DNA of 8,650 bases, taken from assembly GCA_020721385.1 (NCBI GenBank), contig DYMW01000040.1, forward strand, positions 1 to 8,650. The letters run 5' to 3'. The notes beneath the pieces were generated by a model that saw nothing but the letters and a program-made list of their open reading frames with translations, was not told the DNA's origin and searched no databases. The position numbers were made by a program, and so were the translations under genes. The DNA comes from Sulfurovum sp. GTDB lineage: Bacteria; Campylobacterota; Campylobacteria; Campylobacterales; Sulfurovaceae. Of the stretch, positions 1 through 6,427 are shown piece by piece (within the stretch, counting starts at the first letter, position 1; every line of letters begins with the position of its first letter).

Positions 1-1
1 T

Positions 2-331
2 ATCGAGCAAGATGCGGATATTGTTATGTTTGTTTATCGTGATGATGTTTATCGTGAGGCTGCGGAAAAAGAGAAAGAGATGAAAGCCAAAGCCAATGGG
101 CAAGAGTATGACAATAAGTATCAAAAGAAAATGGAAGAAGAGACCGAGTTGATTGTGGGTAAACAGAGAAATGGACCTACAGGAACGGTTCGATTGATAT
201 TTCAAAAACGTTTTACCCGTTTTGTGGATGACCATAAAGGTGCCGATACCCCATTTGAAGTGATTTATGAAGAGGGTGGGAATATGGACACACGCGATAT
301 GGGTCATATTGATTTTACCCCTCCTTTTTAA
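2..331 (+). CDS. dnaB: Replicative DNA helicase DnaB, C-terminal fragment (5' truncated by window edge)
   Basis: This is the last 109 residues of the replicative helicase, the hexameric ATPase that unwinds DNA at the fork. The reading frame is open to the window edge, so the ATG at 26 is internal and not a start. The visible part opens with IEQDADIVMFVYRDDVY, the conserved DnaB segment after the Walker B region. It continues with ELIVGKQRNGPTGTVRLIFQ (visible residues 49-68), whose KQRNG stretch holds the arginine-finger region that contacts ATP of the neighbouring subunit. Between these blocks lies a 31-residue Lys/Glu/Ala-rich linker (visible residues 18-48), about 20 residues longer than in E. 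coli DnaB as I remember it. H. pylori DnaB is known to carry a C-terminal insertion, which fits a Campylobacterota origin. The stop is TAA at 329-331; comEC follows in the same frame 15 bp later. Identification is firm; only the N-terminal part is missing. Confidence 0.95.
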   Translation: MEQDADIVMFVYRDDVYREAAEKEKEMKAKANGQEYDNKYQKKMEEETELIVGKQRNGPTGTVRLIFQKRFTRFVDDHKGADTPFEVIYEEGGNMDTRDMGHIDFTPPF

Positions 332-346
332 TTTTTATTAACGCCG

Positions 347-1618
347 ATGCTTGAAAAACCAAAACTTTTTTTAAATGTCAAAGAGTTTTGGTTGGTGATG
401 GCAATTTTAGTTTTGGTGTTACTGCTTCGTTTGTCTTTTTTCTACGGGGACTATCAAGATTTTAAATCAAAACCCTTTTATTTTACGAATGTTGAGGTTC
501 TTCAGCAATATGAAAAAGAGAGTAGAGGTCGACCCTATACGATGCTTCGTGTTTACAGTGATGGTTTGGGATTAACCTTTTTTACCCGTACGCAAAAAAA
601 AGAGACTTTTTTAAATCATCAACTCCGTTTAAAACTTTTTCCAGAAGAGAAGATGAGGTTTGTTGAGTATTTAGGTACATCGTTTATCAATTCAGAGATT
701 AAAGAGGTCTTCGATGTTGAGTTGGGTGTTAAAAAATCATTGTTAGAAAGCGTAGCCAAACAACATCAAAGTGGGATGATAAGCAATTTTTATCAGGCTA
801 TTTTTTTTGCAACACCATTAGAGAAATCTTTACGTGATCGGGTCTCTATGTTGGGGGTGAGTCATCTTATTGCATTAAGTGGGTTTCATCTTGCCATACT
901 TTGGGGTGTGTTGTTTGTTTTGATTCGTCCTTTTTATCGAGGGTTGCAACAACGTTTTTTTCCTTATCGCTTTGATTTAATCGATGTTGGATTTTTGGTT
1001 TTGGTCATTTTAGGCTGGTATGTTTGGTTTGTGGATGCTCCTGCTTCATTGCTACGTTCGTACATGATGATGGTGATAGGATGGACATTGTTGGTGTTGG
1101 GTATGGAGTTGTTGTCTTTTACGTTTTTAGCTACGATTGTAATGCTTTTGTTGGTGATATTCCCTAAGCTATTACTCTCTTTGGCATTTTGGTTTTCGGT
1201 GTTGGGGGTCTTTTATATTTTTTTATTGCTTCACTACTTTTCAACACTTCATAAAGTTTTAATAACACTCATGATCTCTTTTGGTATTTTTGTTTTAATG
1301 TTGCCCATTGTACATTTGGTTTTTCCTGTGGTGTCGCCGTTGCAACTCTATTCACCATTTTTATCGTTACTTTTTGGATTTTTTTACCCTTTGAGTATGG
1401 GATTACATTTGGTTGGATTGGGTTATTTGCTTGATGTGCCATTGTTGGAATTGTTTACCATGAGAAGTGATGTTCATCTGGTTCCTTTGGATAAATATTA
1501 TGGCATGGCATATCTGTTGCTCTCTCTTGGTGCAATCTATTCTAAGCGACTATTTTATCTCTTATTTTTGGTGGCTTTTGGGTTTATGGGATGGATGTTT
1601 ATAGGGTTTTGGGTATGA
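347..1618 (+). CDS. comEC: ComEC/Rec2-family DNA-uptake channel, short form
   Basis: This 423-residue polytopic membrane protein is the predicted inner-membrane channel that carries single-stranded DNA into the cytoplasm during natural transformation. The family signature is VSHLIALSGFHLAIL (residues 171-185), followed by DAPASLLRSYMMM (230-242) and LSLAFWFSVLGVFYI (277-291), all typical of the Competence domain. A first membrane segment lies near residues 13-33. Residues 35-130 form a soluble, beta-rich-looking region, perhaps a reduced OB-like domain. About eight more hydrophobic segments follow to the C-terminus. The C-terminal metallo-beta-lactamase-like domain of the 700-800 residue Gram-positive/gamma-proteobacterial proteins is absent; Helicobacter and Campylobacter ComEC are similarly short, so this is probably the normal lineage form and not a truncation. 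No clear Shine-Dalgarno precedes ATG 347; the gene sits 15 bp after dnaB in the same frame, so coupling is possible. Its stop TGA overlaps the rhomboid start. Confidence 0.9.
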   Translation: MLEKPKLFLNVKEFWLVMAILVLVLLLRLSFFYGDYQDFKSKPFYFTNVEVLQQYEKESRGRPYTMLRVYSDGLGLTFFTRTQKKETFLNHQLRLKLFPEEKMRFVEYLGTSFINSEIKEVFDVELGVKKSLLESVAKQHQSGMISNFYQAIFFATPLEKSLRDRVSMLGVSHLIALSGFHLAILWGVLFVLIRPFYRGLQQRFFPYRFDLIDVGFLVLVILGWYVWFVDAPASLLRSYMMMVIGWTLLVLGMELLSFTFLATIVMLLLVIFPKLLLSLAFWFSVLGVFYIFLLLHYFSTLHKVLITLMISFGIFVLMLPIVHLVFPVVSPLQLYSPFLSLLFGFFYPLSMGLHLVGLGYLLDVPLLELFTMRSDVHLVPLDKYYGMAYLLLSLGAIYSKRLFYLLFLVAFGFMGWMFIGFWV

Positions 1619-2328
1619 TACCAACTAAAAAAGGATATCTCATCGAACAGTTTAAACAGTTTCCTATAACGTATACACTTATACTTATCAATATCGTGGT
1701 TTTTATTTTACCGCTTTTTGGGGGAGTAAATATTGTTAATATTTCATCTGAAGAGCTTTATAACTTGGGAGCCATTTTTGGTCCATCGGTTGTTTTAGAT
1801 AAAGAGATTTGGAGAATTTTTGTATCAATGTTTTTACATGGAGGAGCCGAGCATATTGTCATGAACATGATTTCACTTTTTTTGGTTGGGCGTTCTGTAG
1901 AGATGATTTTTTCTAAAAGTGCTTATTTGGGTATCTATTTGATGTCAGGTCTTTTGGGTGGTTTGTTCTCTATCTATTTTCATCCTGTAACGGTTGCCAT
2001 TGGTGCGAGTGGAGCAATTTTTGGAATTTTTGGAGCTATGGTTGGTTTTGTATTGGTTAATCGTCAACGTATGCAACAACAGTTTATGGCGTTTATCCGT
2101 AGTATTGGATTGGTATTGCTACTTAACTTGGTGATTGGCTTGGCAATCCCTTCGATTGATTTAAGTGCACATATTGCTGGTTTGACGGTTGGGTTTATCG
2201 GTGGTATGGCAGTGGGGAAAAGTCAAAATTTTTTATGGATGTATATGATACTGATGGTATTTGTTATGTGGGGAGTTTATGCTTATTTACCAACACTTTA
2301 TGTTAACCCTAATTTGGGGATTTTTTAA
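1615..2328 (+). CDS. Rhomboid-family intramembrane serine protease
   Basis: This 237-residue membrane protein is a predicted rhomboid protease, which cleaves transmembrane helices of substrate proteins within the bilayer. All catalytic elements are visible: HGGAEHIVMN (residues 75-84) gives the HxxxN pair (His80, Asn84) that forms the oxyanion region; GASGAIFG (130-137) holds the nucleophile Ser132; SAHIAGL (184-190) supplies the general base His186. About six hydrophobic segments agree with the basic bacterial rhomboid fold, with no extra N-terminal domain. I place the start at ATG 1615, which overlaps the comEC stop as ATGA and has an AGGG at 1603-1606 eight bases upstream. An in-frame ATG at 1591 would add eight residues (MDVYRVLG) inside the comEC coding end and looks less likely. 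The overlap implies co-translation with comEC. The substrate is unknown. The stop codon lies inside the left arm of the following inverted repeat. Confidence 0.93.
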   Translation: MIPTKKGYLIEQFKQFPITYTLILINIVVFILPLFGGVNIVNISSEELYNLGAIFGPSVVLDKEIWRIFVSMFLHGGAEHIVMNMISLFLVGRSVEMIFSKSAYLGIYLMSGLLGGLFSIYFHPVTVAIGASGAIFGIFGAMVGFVLVNRQRMQQQFMAFIRSIGLVLLLNLVIGLAIPSIDLSAHIAGLTVGFIGGMAVGKSQNFLWMYMILMVFVMWGVYAYLPTLYVNPNLGIF

Positions 2329-2365
2329 ATAAGCACCAAATTAATATTGGTGCTTATTTAAAAAA
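2321..2365. terminator. Hairpin terminator between convergent genes (probably bidirectional)
   Basis: Bases 2321-2339 and 2347-2365 are perfect inverted complements: 19 bp with a 7-base loop (2340-2346). The GC-containing core is AGCACCAA/TTGGTGCT. The outer stem is T-run against A-run. The rhomboid stop (2326-2328) lies inside the left arm and the trpE stop (2367-2369) begins two bases outside the right arm, so it serves convergent units from both sides. On either strand the stretch after the core reads TATTT or ATTT and then A's, a poor U-tract, so efficiency is uncertain. Confidence 0.75.
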
Positions 2366-2366
2366 A

Positions 2367-3773
2367 TTAAAGCTTTTCCATGTCTTTTATGGTAGAGAGT
2401 AAGGCACCCAGTTTATTTTTAACTTCTAAATATTCAAGTTCAGGTATGGAGTCAGCAACCACACCCGCACCTGCTTGAAGCGTAATGGAGTCAGGTTTGA
2501 TAAGGGCTGTACGTATGGCGATAGAGCTGTCCATTTCACCATTAAAGGCAAAATAACCAATAGAACCAGAGTAGAAACCTCGTTTTAAACCTTCATAATG
2601 AGCAATTAATTCCATGGCTCTAATTTTAGGAGCACCTGTCATGGTACCTGCAGTGAAGGTGGCTCTAAAAAGGTCAAACATATCTTTGTTTTCATCAATG
2701 GTGGCTTCTACATCAGAGACCATGTGCATTACATGAGAATAACGTTCAACCCTCATCATGTCGGTGACTTTGACCGTTCCTGTTTTGGCAACACGTCCAA
2801 CATCGTTACGTCCTAAGTCAATGAGCATCAGATGTTCTGCACACTCTTTGGGGTCACTTAGCATCTCTGACTCTAACTCTTTGTCTCTTGAAGCAGTTTT
2901 ACCACGTTTACGGGTTCCTGCAATGGGGCGAAGTAAAATTTCATGATTACTAAGGCGAACCATAACCTCAGGAGATGAACCACAAATAGAGAAATCTTCA
3001 TAATCCAATAAAAAAAGATAAGGAGAAGGGTTCTTAGAACGTAAAAGTCTATAAAAACTTAAAGGGTCAATTTTACCTTTTTGTGTATAACGGTTGGCAA
3101 GTAAAATTTGAAAAATATCCCCTGAACGTATCATCTCTTTGGATTCTAGCACTAAAGATTTAAATCGTTCTTCTTCAATAGAAAATTCACCTGTTCCGTT
3201 TAAGGTAGCAGGTTTTAGTTTTTGAGGAGCAGAATTTTTTTGTAAAAGTTCTATAATCTCATCAATTTTTTGGCTATATTTTTCATTATTTTGAATGAGG
3301 GTTAGCATAGAGTTTTTATGTGAATAGGCCAAGATAATAGAAGGTCGAACCAAATCTAAATCAGGGGTATTAAGGGTGTCTTTAAGATTATCCATACTCG
3401 GTTTGAGTGTTGGTTCAAAAACTTTTACCATATCATAACCAATAAAGCCAATAAATCCATCCACAAAGGCAAAACCTGCTTGGTCTGCCAATGCTTGGTA
3501 TTTTACTTGATCAAGATGATGATAATAGTTTTGTAAAAAGTTAAAAGGGTCAGTTTCAAGTTTTTGAACTTCTCCTTGCATATTGGTATAAAGAGTTTGA
3601 TTTGCTTTATAGACAATACGTTCCATAGCTCCAATGGTAATAAAAGAGAAATTACCTTCACTGGTGTTGACCACACTTTCAAATAACATGCTCACTTCAT
3701 CTCTAAAAAGCTCTTTTATTTTTCCATACATGGAAACAGGGGTGAGCTGATCAAAGAGAAGTTGTTTTAGCAT
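2367..3773 (-). CDS. trpE: Anthranilate synthase component I
   Basis: This 468-residue enzyme is predicted to convert chorismate to anthranilate, the first committed step of tryptophan synthesis, using ammonia from a TrpG amidotransferase partner. Residues 8-150 form the N-terminal domain. It includes DQLTPVSMY and the FES stretch (31-33), which matches the LLES-type tryptophan feedback site of TrpE. The chorismate-binding domain spans about 200-465, with PIAGTRKRG (283-291), LGRNDVGR (320-327), GTMTGAPK (376-383) and GAGVVADSIPELEYLE (435-450). The alanine of PIAGT separates TrpE from PabB (aminodeoxychorismate synthase), which usually has lysine there (PIKGT). The start ATG lies 3 bp after the SPOR gene stop and has no strong SD, so translation probably depends on the upstream gene. 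No trpG, trpD or other trp gene is in the window, so component II must be encoded elsewhere. No leader peptide or attenuator was seen. Confidence 0.92.
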   Translation of the reverse strand: MLKQLLFDQLTPVSMYGKIKELFRDEVSMLFESVVNTSEGNFSFITIGAMERIVYKANQTLYTNMQGEVQKLETDPFNFLQNYYHHLDQVKYQALADQAGFAFVDGFIGFIGYDMVKVFEPTLKPSMDNLKDTLNTPDLDLVRPSIILAYSHKNSMLTLIQNNEKYSQKIDEIIELLQKNSAPQKLKPATLNGTGEFSIEEERFKSLVLESKEMIRSGDIFQILLANRYTQKGKIDPLSFYRLLRSKNPSPYLFLLDYEDFSICGSSPEVMVRLSNHEILLRPIAGTRKRGKTASRDKELESEMLSDPKECAEHLMLIDLGRNDVGRVAKTGTVKVTDMMRVERYSHVMHMVSDVEATIDENKDMFDLFRATFTAGTMTGAPKIRAMELIAHYEGLKRGFYSGSIGYFAFNGEMDSSIAIRTALIKPDSITLQAGAGVVADSIPELEYLEVKNKLGALLSTIKDMEKL

Positions 3774-3776
3774 GGT

Positions 3777-4520
3777 TTATTTCATTCTTGTAATGTAAGC
3801 ACTTGGAGCAATGTCATTTTGAATGGTTCCAAGAAACTTATCTGCATTGGTTTTATTTTCAAATGGTCCGATAAGAACACGGGTCATAGTTTTATCATCT
3901 TTTGTATTAATAAGTTTATAATTTAACTTGGTTTTTTCAATTTTTTCAATGGCTGTAGAGGTATCTCTATACGTACCTACTTTAATATAGTAACCTTTGG
4001 TGATACCTTCATTGGTTGTATCTATCGATTTGCTAGGAGCAGCTGGAGTAGTGTTTTGTTTTTTTACACTGCTACTGGTCTCTTTGTTGATGGTTACTTT
4101 TTTAGGCGTTGGAGTTGAGGTAGCAATTTTTTTATTTTCGTTAATGGTTGCGGTAGAATGATGGTCTCTTAAGGTTGTTTTAATTCGAGAAGTAACATTT
4201 CTTTCTTTTAACGCTACTTTAACAATAGGTGCTACAACAGCTGCTCCAACGGCAATAAGTGGTGCAGAAATATTACTATCATCACTTTGGTTCACCTCAT
4301 TGTTGTTTTCATTAGATGTTATTAGAGGTTGACTCTGTATGGTGTGGTTAGTAATTTCTTCTTTTGTATCATCATCACCAAGTATAAGTTTGGTAATGAC
4401 AATGGATATTACCAAAATAATAAAAAGCAAGGCTAAAAGCGTCAGTATATTTTTAAGTTGCGTTTTCTTAGGATTGTCAAGATCATCAATTTTAATATCT
4501 TGTAAGTTTTTGTCTTCCAT
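3777..4520 (-). CDS. Membrane-anchored SPOR-domain protein
   Basis: This 247-residue protein has a bitopic layout: a short acidic cytoplasmic N-terminus (1-18), one transmembrane helix (about 24-47), and a long Thr/Ser/Lys/Asn-rich periplasmic linker. The linker contains a small hydrophobic stretch (about 86-103). The C-terminal SPOR domain (about 174-247) begins GYYIKVGTYRD and includes TRVLIGPFENKTNADKFL. SPOR domains bind denuded glycan strands of septal peptidoglycan, so a role at the division site or cell wall is a reasonable inference, as with FtsN/DedD-like proteins; the exact role is unknown. I place the start at ATG 4518-4520 because GGAG lies seven bases upstream (4528-4531). An in-frame ATG at 4595 would add 25 residues that overlap the upstream gene and have no membrane or SPOR character. 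A candidate promoter lies at 4546-4554. trpE follows after 3 bp. C. jejuni has a SPOR gene (Cj0404) in the equivalent place, as I recall. Confidence 0.85.
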   Translation of the reverse strand: MEDKNLQDIKIDDLDNPKKTQLKNILTLLALLFIILVISIVITKLILGDDDTKEEITNHTIQSQPLITSNENNNEVNQSDDSNISAPLIAVGAAVVAPIVKVALKERNVTSRIKTTLRDHHSTATINENKKIATSTPTPKKVTINKETSSSVKKQNTTPAAPSKSIDTTNEGITKGYYIKVGTYRDTSTAIEKIEKTKLNYKLINTKDDKTMTRVLIGPFENKTNADKFLGTIQNDIAPSAYITRMK

Positions 4521-4545
4521 TATGGTTCTCCGTTTTTTTGAACAA

Positions 4546-4554
4546 AGTATAACA
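4546..4554 (-). promoter_or_regulatory. Candidate sigma-70 extended -10 promoter for the SPOR gene and trpE
   Basis: Read on the minus strand, this is TGTTATACT: a TATACT -10 hexamer with the TGn extension. It lies in the 61-bp gap before the SPOR gene, about 25 bp upstream of its ATG. The region upstream is AT-rich without a clear -35. That is usual for Campylobacter/Helicobacter sigma-70 promoters. It would let the SPOR gene and trpE be transcribed apart from glyA. Confidence 0.5.
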
Positions 4555-4581
4555 CAAAAATCATTATTTGATACTATTAAA

Positions 4582-5082
4582 TCACGCTTTTTCATGAGGA
4601 ATCACGATAATATTTTGCTTTTCGGGTAAATATTTATCAGGAAATATTTTATAGCTTCTTTTTGACTTAAGTTCTAATGTGTCTTTTAAAACATCAATTT
4701 TTTTATAAGCTTTTTCTAAGGGTAATGCCAAAATAGGAATGAAAATTTGAAGGGTAGAATTTTTGGTATTTCGGTAGCTTTGATAGTTATGAATATCCAA
4801 ACTTTTTAAAAGATGTTTAACCAATGCATAAAAACTTTTCCAATCATCATTACTGTACTCAATGACAATATAATTTACCATTCCATGCTCAATTAAAGGC
4901 ATGGCTAAAGTGACTTCATGATGAAAATGTTGTTGGAGTAAAATAGGGTTTAATGGCAGGAGATGTTTTTCAAATTTACTGTAAAAAGTACGATTGTTGA
5001 AAATAATCTTTTCAACAATCGATTTACTTTGAATATAGAAATATTCACTATCAAATTCTAAATCAAGCAGTTTGATTTTCAA
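4582..5082 (-). CDS. Conserved Campylobacterota protein of unknown function (DUF1882-like), TTG start
   Basis: This 166-residue protein appears soluble: no signal peptide or membrane helix, mixed alpha/beta composition. It has a His-rich patch QQHFHHEV (residues 50-57), a hydrophobic strand VNYIVIEYSNDDW (69-81), and a basic, helical C-terminal part (about 122-145) ending in an Ile/Val strand. It does not match an enzyme motif I recognise. Its position directly after glyA, and its size, match C. jejuni Cj0403 and H. pylori HP0184, which I recall as DUF1882 proteins; that assignment rests on synteny and general resemblance. No ATG lies between the glyA stop and residue 61, so the most plausible start is TTG at 5080-5082 (an ATT just before it is another option). 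The 18-base gap after glyA has no SD, and the frame is the same as glyA, so translation probably depends on ribosomes finishing glyA. The stop is TGA. Confidence 0.75.
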   Translation of the reverse strand: MKIKLLDLEFDSEYFYIQSKSIVEKIIFNNRTFYSKFEKHLLPLNPILLQQHFHHEVTLAMPLIEHGMVNYIVIEYSNDDWKSFYALVKHLLKSLDIHNYQSYRNTKNSTLQIFIPILALPLEKAYKKIDVLKDTLELKSKRSYKIFPDKYLPEKQNIIVIPHEKA

Positions 5083-5100
5083 AATTACAAACGATACGTA

Positions 5101-6351
5101 TTAATAGATGGCTTTATCATAAATAACAAAGTTAGAAGCCAATGCTTTCATCTCTTCTTTGATGGTTGCATGAAGTTTGGTATCTTCAATATTATCCAAT
5201 ACATCAGCAATTTTATGGGCAATAATTTCGAATTCTGCCTCTTTCATACCCCGACTTGTAAGTGCTGCTGCACCCACACGAATACCTGATGTTACAAATG
5301 GACTTCTTGTTTCACCTGGAACGGTATTTTTATTAACGGTAATACCCGCATTCCCCAACGCTGCATCGGCATCTTTTCCTGAAAACGCTTTGTTTAAGAA
5401 AGATACCAATATTAGGTGGTTATCGGTACCATTACTAACAAGGTCAAATCCTCTCTCAATCAGTACCGTTGCAAGAACTTTGGTGTTGGCTTTTACTTGT
5501 TTGGCATAGGCTTTCCACTCTGGGCTTAGGTTGTATTTGAAACCTACAGCTTTAGCTGCAATGACATGTACCAATGGTCCACCTTGAAGTCCAGGAAAGA
5601 TGGCGGAGTTGATTTTTTTAGCAATGGCTTCATCATTACACATAATCATACCACCTCTAGGCCCTGCTAGGGTTTTATGTGTTGTGGTTGTTACTACATC
5701 AGCATAAGGGAAAGGACTTGGATGCTCATCGGCACAAACCAAACCAGCGATGTGTGCGATATCTGCAAGAAGTAAGGCTCCTACTTCATCAGCAATCTCT
5801 CTAAATCTTTTAAAATCAATCTCTCTGGCATAAGCAGAAGCACCACAGACAATAATTTGAGGTTGTACAATTTTAGCAATATCTAACACTCTGTCGTAGT
5901 TGATGTATCCATCAAGCTCAACACCATAAGTGAAACTTTGGTAGTTTTTACCAGAAAAAGATGGTTTTGAACCATGAGTTAAGTGACCACCATGGCTTAA
6001 ATCCATACCTAAAATTTTATCACCTGCTTTAAGTAGTGCAGCGTAAACAGCACCATTGGCTTGGCTTCCTGAATGTGGTTGAACATTGGCATAGTTACAG
6101 TTAAAAAGTTTACACGCTCTGTCAATCGCCAATTGCTCTACGGTATCGGCATTTTCACATCCACCATAGTATCTTTTATAAGGGTAACCCTCTGCATATT
6201 TGTTGGTAAAAACTGAACCCATTGCTTCCATAACTGCTGGAAGGGTAAAGTTCTCAGAGGCAATCATCTCTAAGTGGTCTGTTTGTCGCTCTAATTCTTT
6301 ATTAATTGCTTCAAAAATTTCTGGGTCAAATGTTTCCATTGCGTAACTCAT
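5101..6351 (-). CDS. glyA: Serine hydroxymethyltransferase
   Basis: This 416-residue cytoplasmic PLP enzyme interconverts serine and glycine while charging tetrahydrofolate to 5,10-methylene-THF, the main source of one-carbon units. The length matches bacterial SHMT. Visible signatures are LEMIASENF (residues 28-35), YAEGYPYKRYYGG (52-64), QPHSGSQAN (91-99), LLADIAHIAGL (194-204, with Asp197 and His200 near the cofactor) and TTTTHKTLAGPRGG (221-234), where Lys226 should form the Schiff base with PLP. The start ATG 6349-6351 has AGGA (6357-6360) five bases upstream; a second ATG four codons later is less well placed. The 76-bp gap to lysS holds a candidate promoter at 6380-6388, so glyA may be transcribed both from lysS and by itself. 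It is followed at 18 bp by the DUF1882-like gene. Confidence 0.97.
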   Translation of the reverse strand: MSYAMETFDPEIFEAINKELERQTDHLEMIASENFTLPAVMEAMGSVFTNKYAEGYPYKRYYGGCENADTVEQLAIDRACKLFNCNYANVQPHSGSQANGAVYAALLKAGDKILGMDLSHGGHLTHGSKPSFSGKNYQSFTYGVELDGYINYDRVLDIAKIVQPQIIVCGASAYAREIDFKRFREIADEVGALLLADIAHIAGLVCADEHPSPFPYADVVTTTTHKTLAGPRGGMIMCNDEAIAKKINSAIFPGLQGGPLVHVIAAKAVGFKYNLSPEWKAYAKQVKANTKVLATVLIERGFDLVSNGTDNHLILVSFLNKAFSGKDADAALGNAGITVNKNTVPGETRSPFVTSGIRVGAAALTSRGMKEAEFEIIAHKIADVLDNIEDTKLHATIKEEMKALASNFVIYDKAIY

Positions 6352-6379
6352 TTTTATCCTTTATAAATATGTTGTTGTG

Positions 6380-6388
6380 TTTATATCA
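6380..6388 (-). promoter_or_regulatory. Candidate extended -10 promoter for glyA
   Basis: Read on the minus strand this is TGATATAAA (TGn plus a TATAAA hexamer), about 28 bp before the glyA ATG, in the lysS-glyA gap. No good -35 is visible. Just upstream, AAACAT and GTGTTT (minus strand, near 6400-6415) could form a weak six-pair hairpin after lysS. In such AT-rich DNA a chance match is quite possible. Confidence 0.35.
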
Positions 6389-6427
6389 AATTTAATTTTA
6401 AAACACCTTGATGTTTCTAAACTTAGA

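Noticed and set aside
26..331. Stand-alone 101-residue gene starting at ATG 26
   Set aside because: The frame is open upstream to the window edge and reads as DnaB, so this ATG is internal to dnaB.
1591..1614. Eight-residue upstream extension of the rhomboid protein
   Set aside because: The start at 1615 gives the ATGA overlap with comEC and a reasonably spaced AGGG; the extension lies in comEC coding sequence.
2367..3773. Calling this gene pabB instead of trpE
   Set aside because: The PIAGT motif (Ala instead of the PabB lysine) and the TrpE-like N-terminal feedback segment favour anthranilate synthase.
4521..4595. 25-residue N-terminal extension of the SPOR protein from ATG 4595
   Set aside because: It overlaps the end of the upstream gene, covers the candidate promoter, and the GGAG seven bases before ATG 4520 marks a better start.
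4339..4629. Plus-strand open frame opposite the SPOR gene and the end of the DUF1882-like gene
   Set aside because: Its hydrophobic and Ser-rich residues are the complement of the transmembrane-coding region; no SD or family resemblance.
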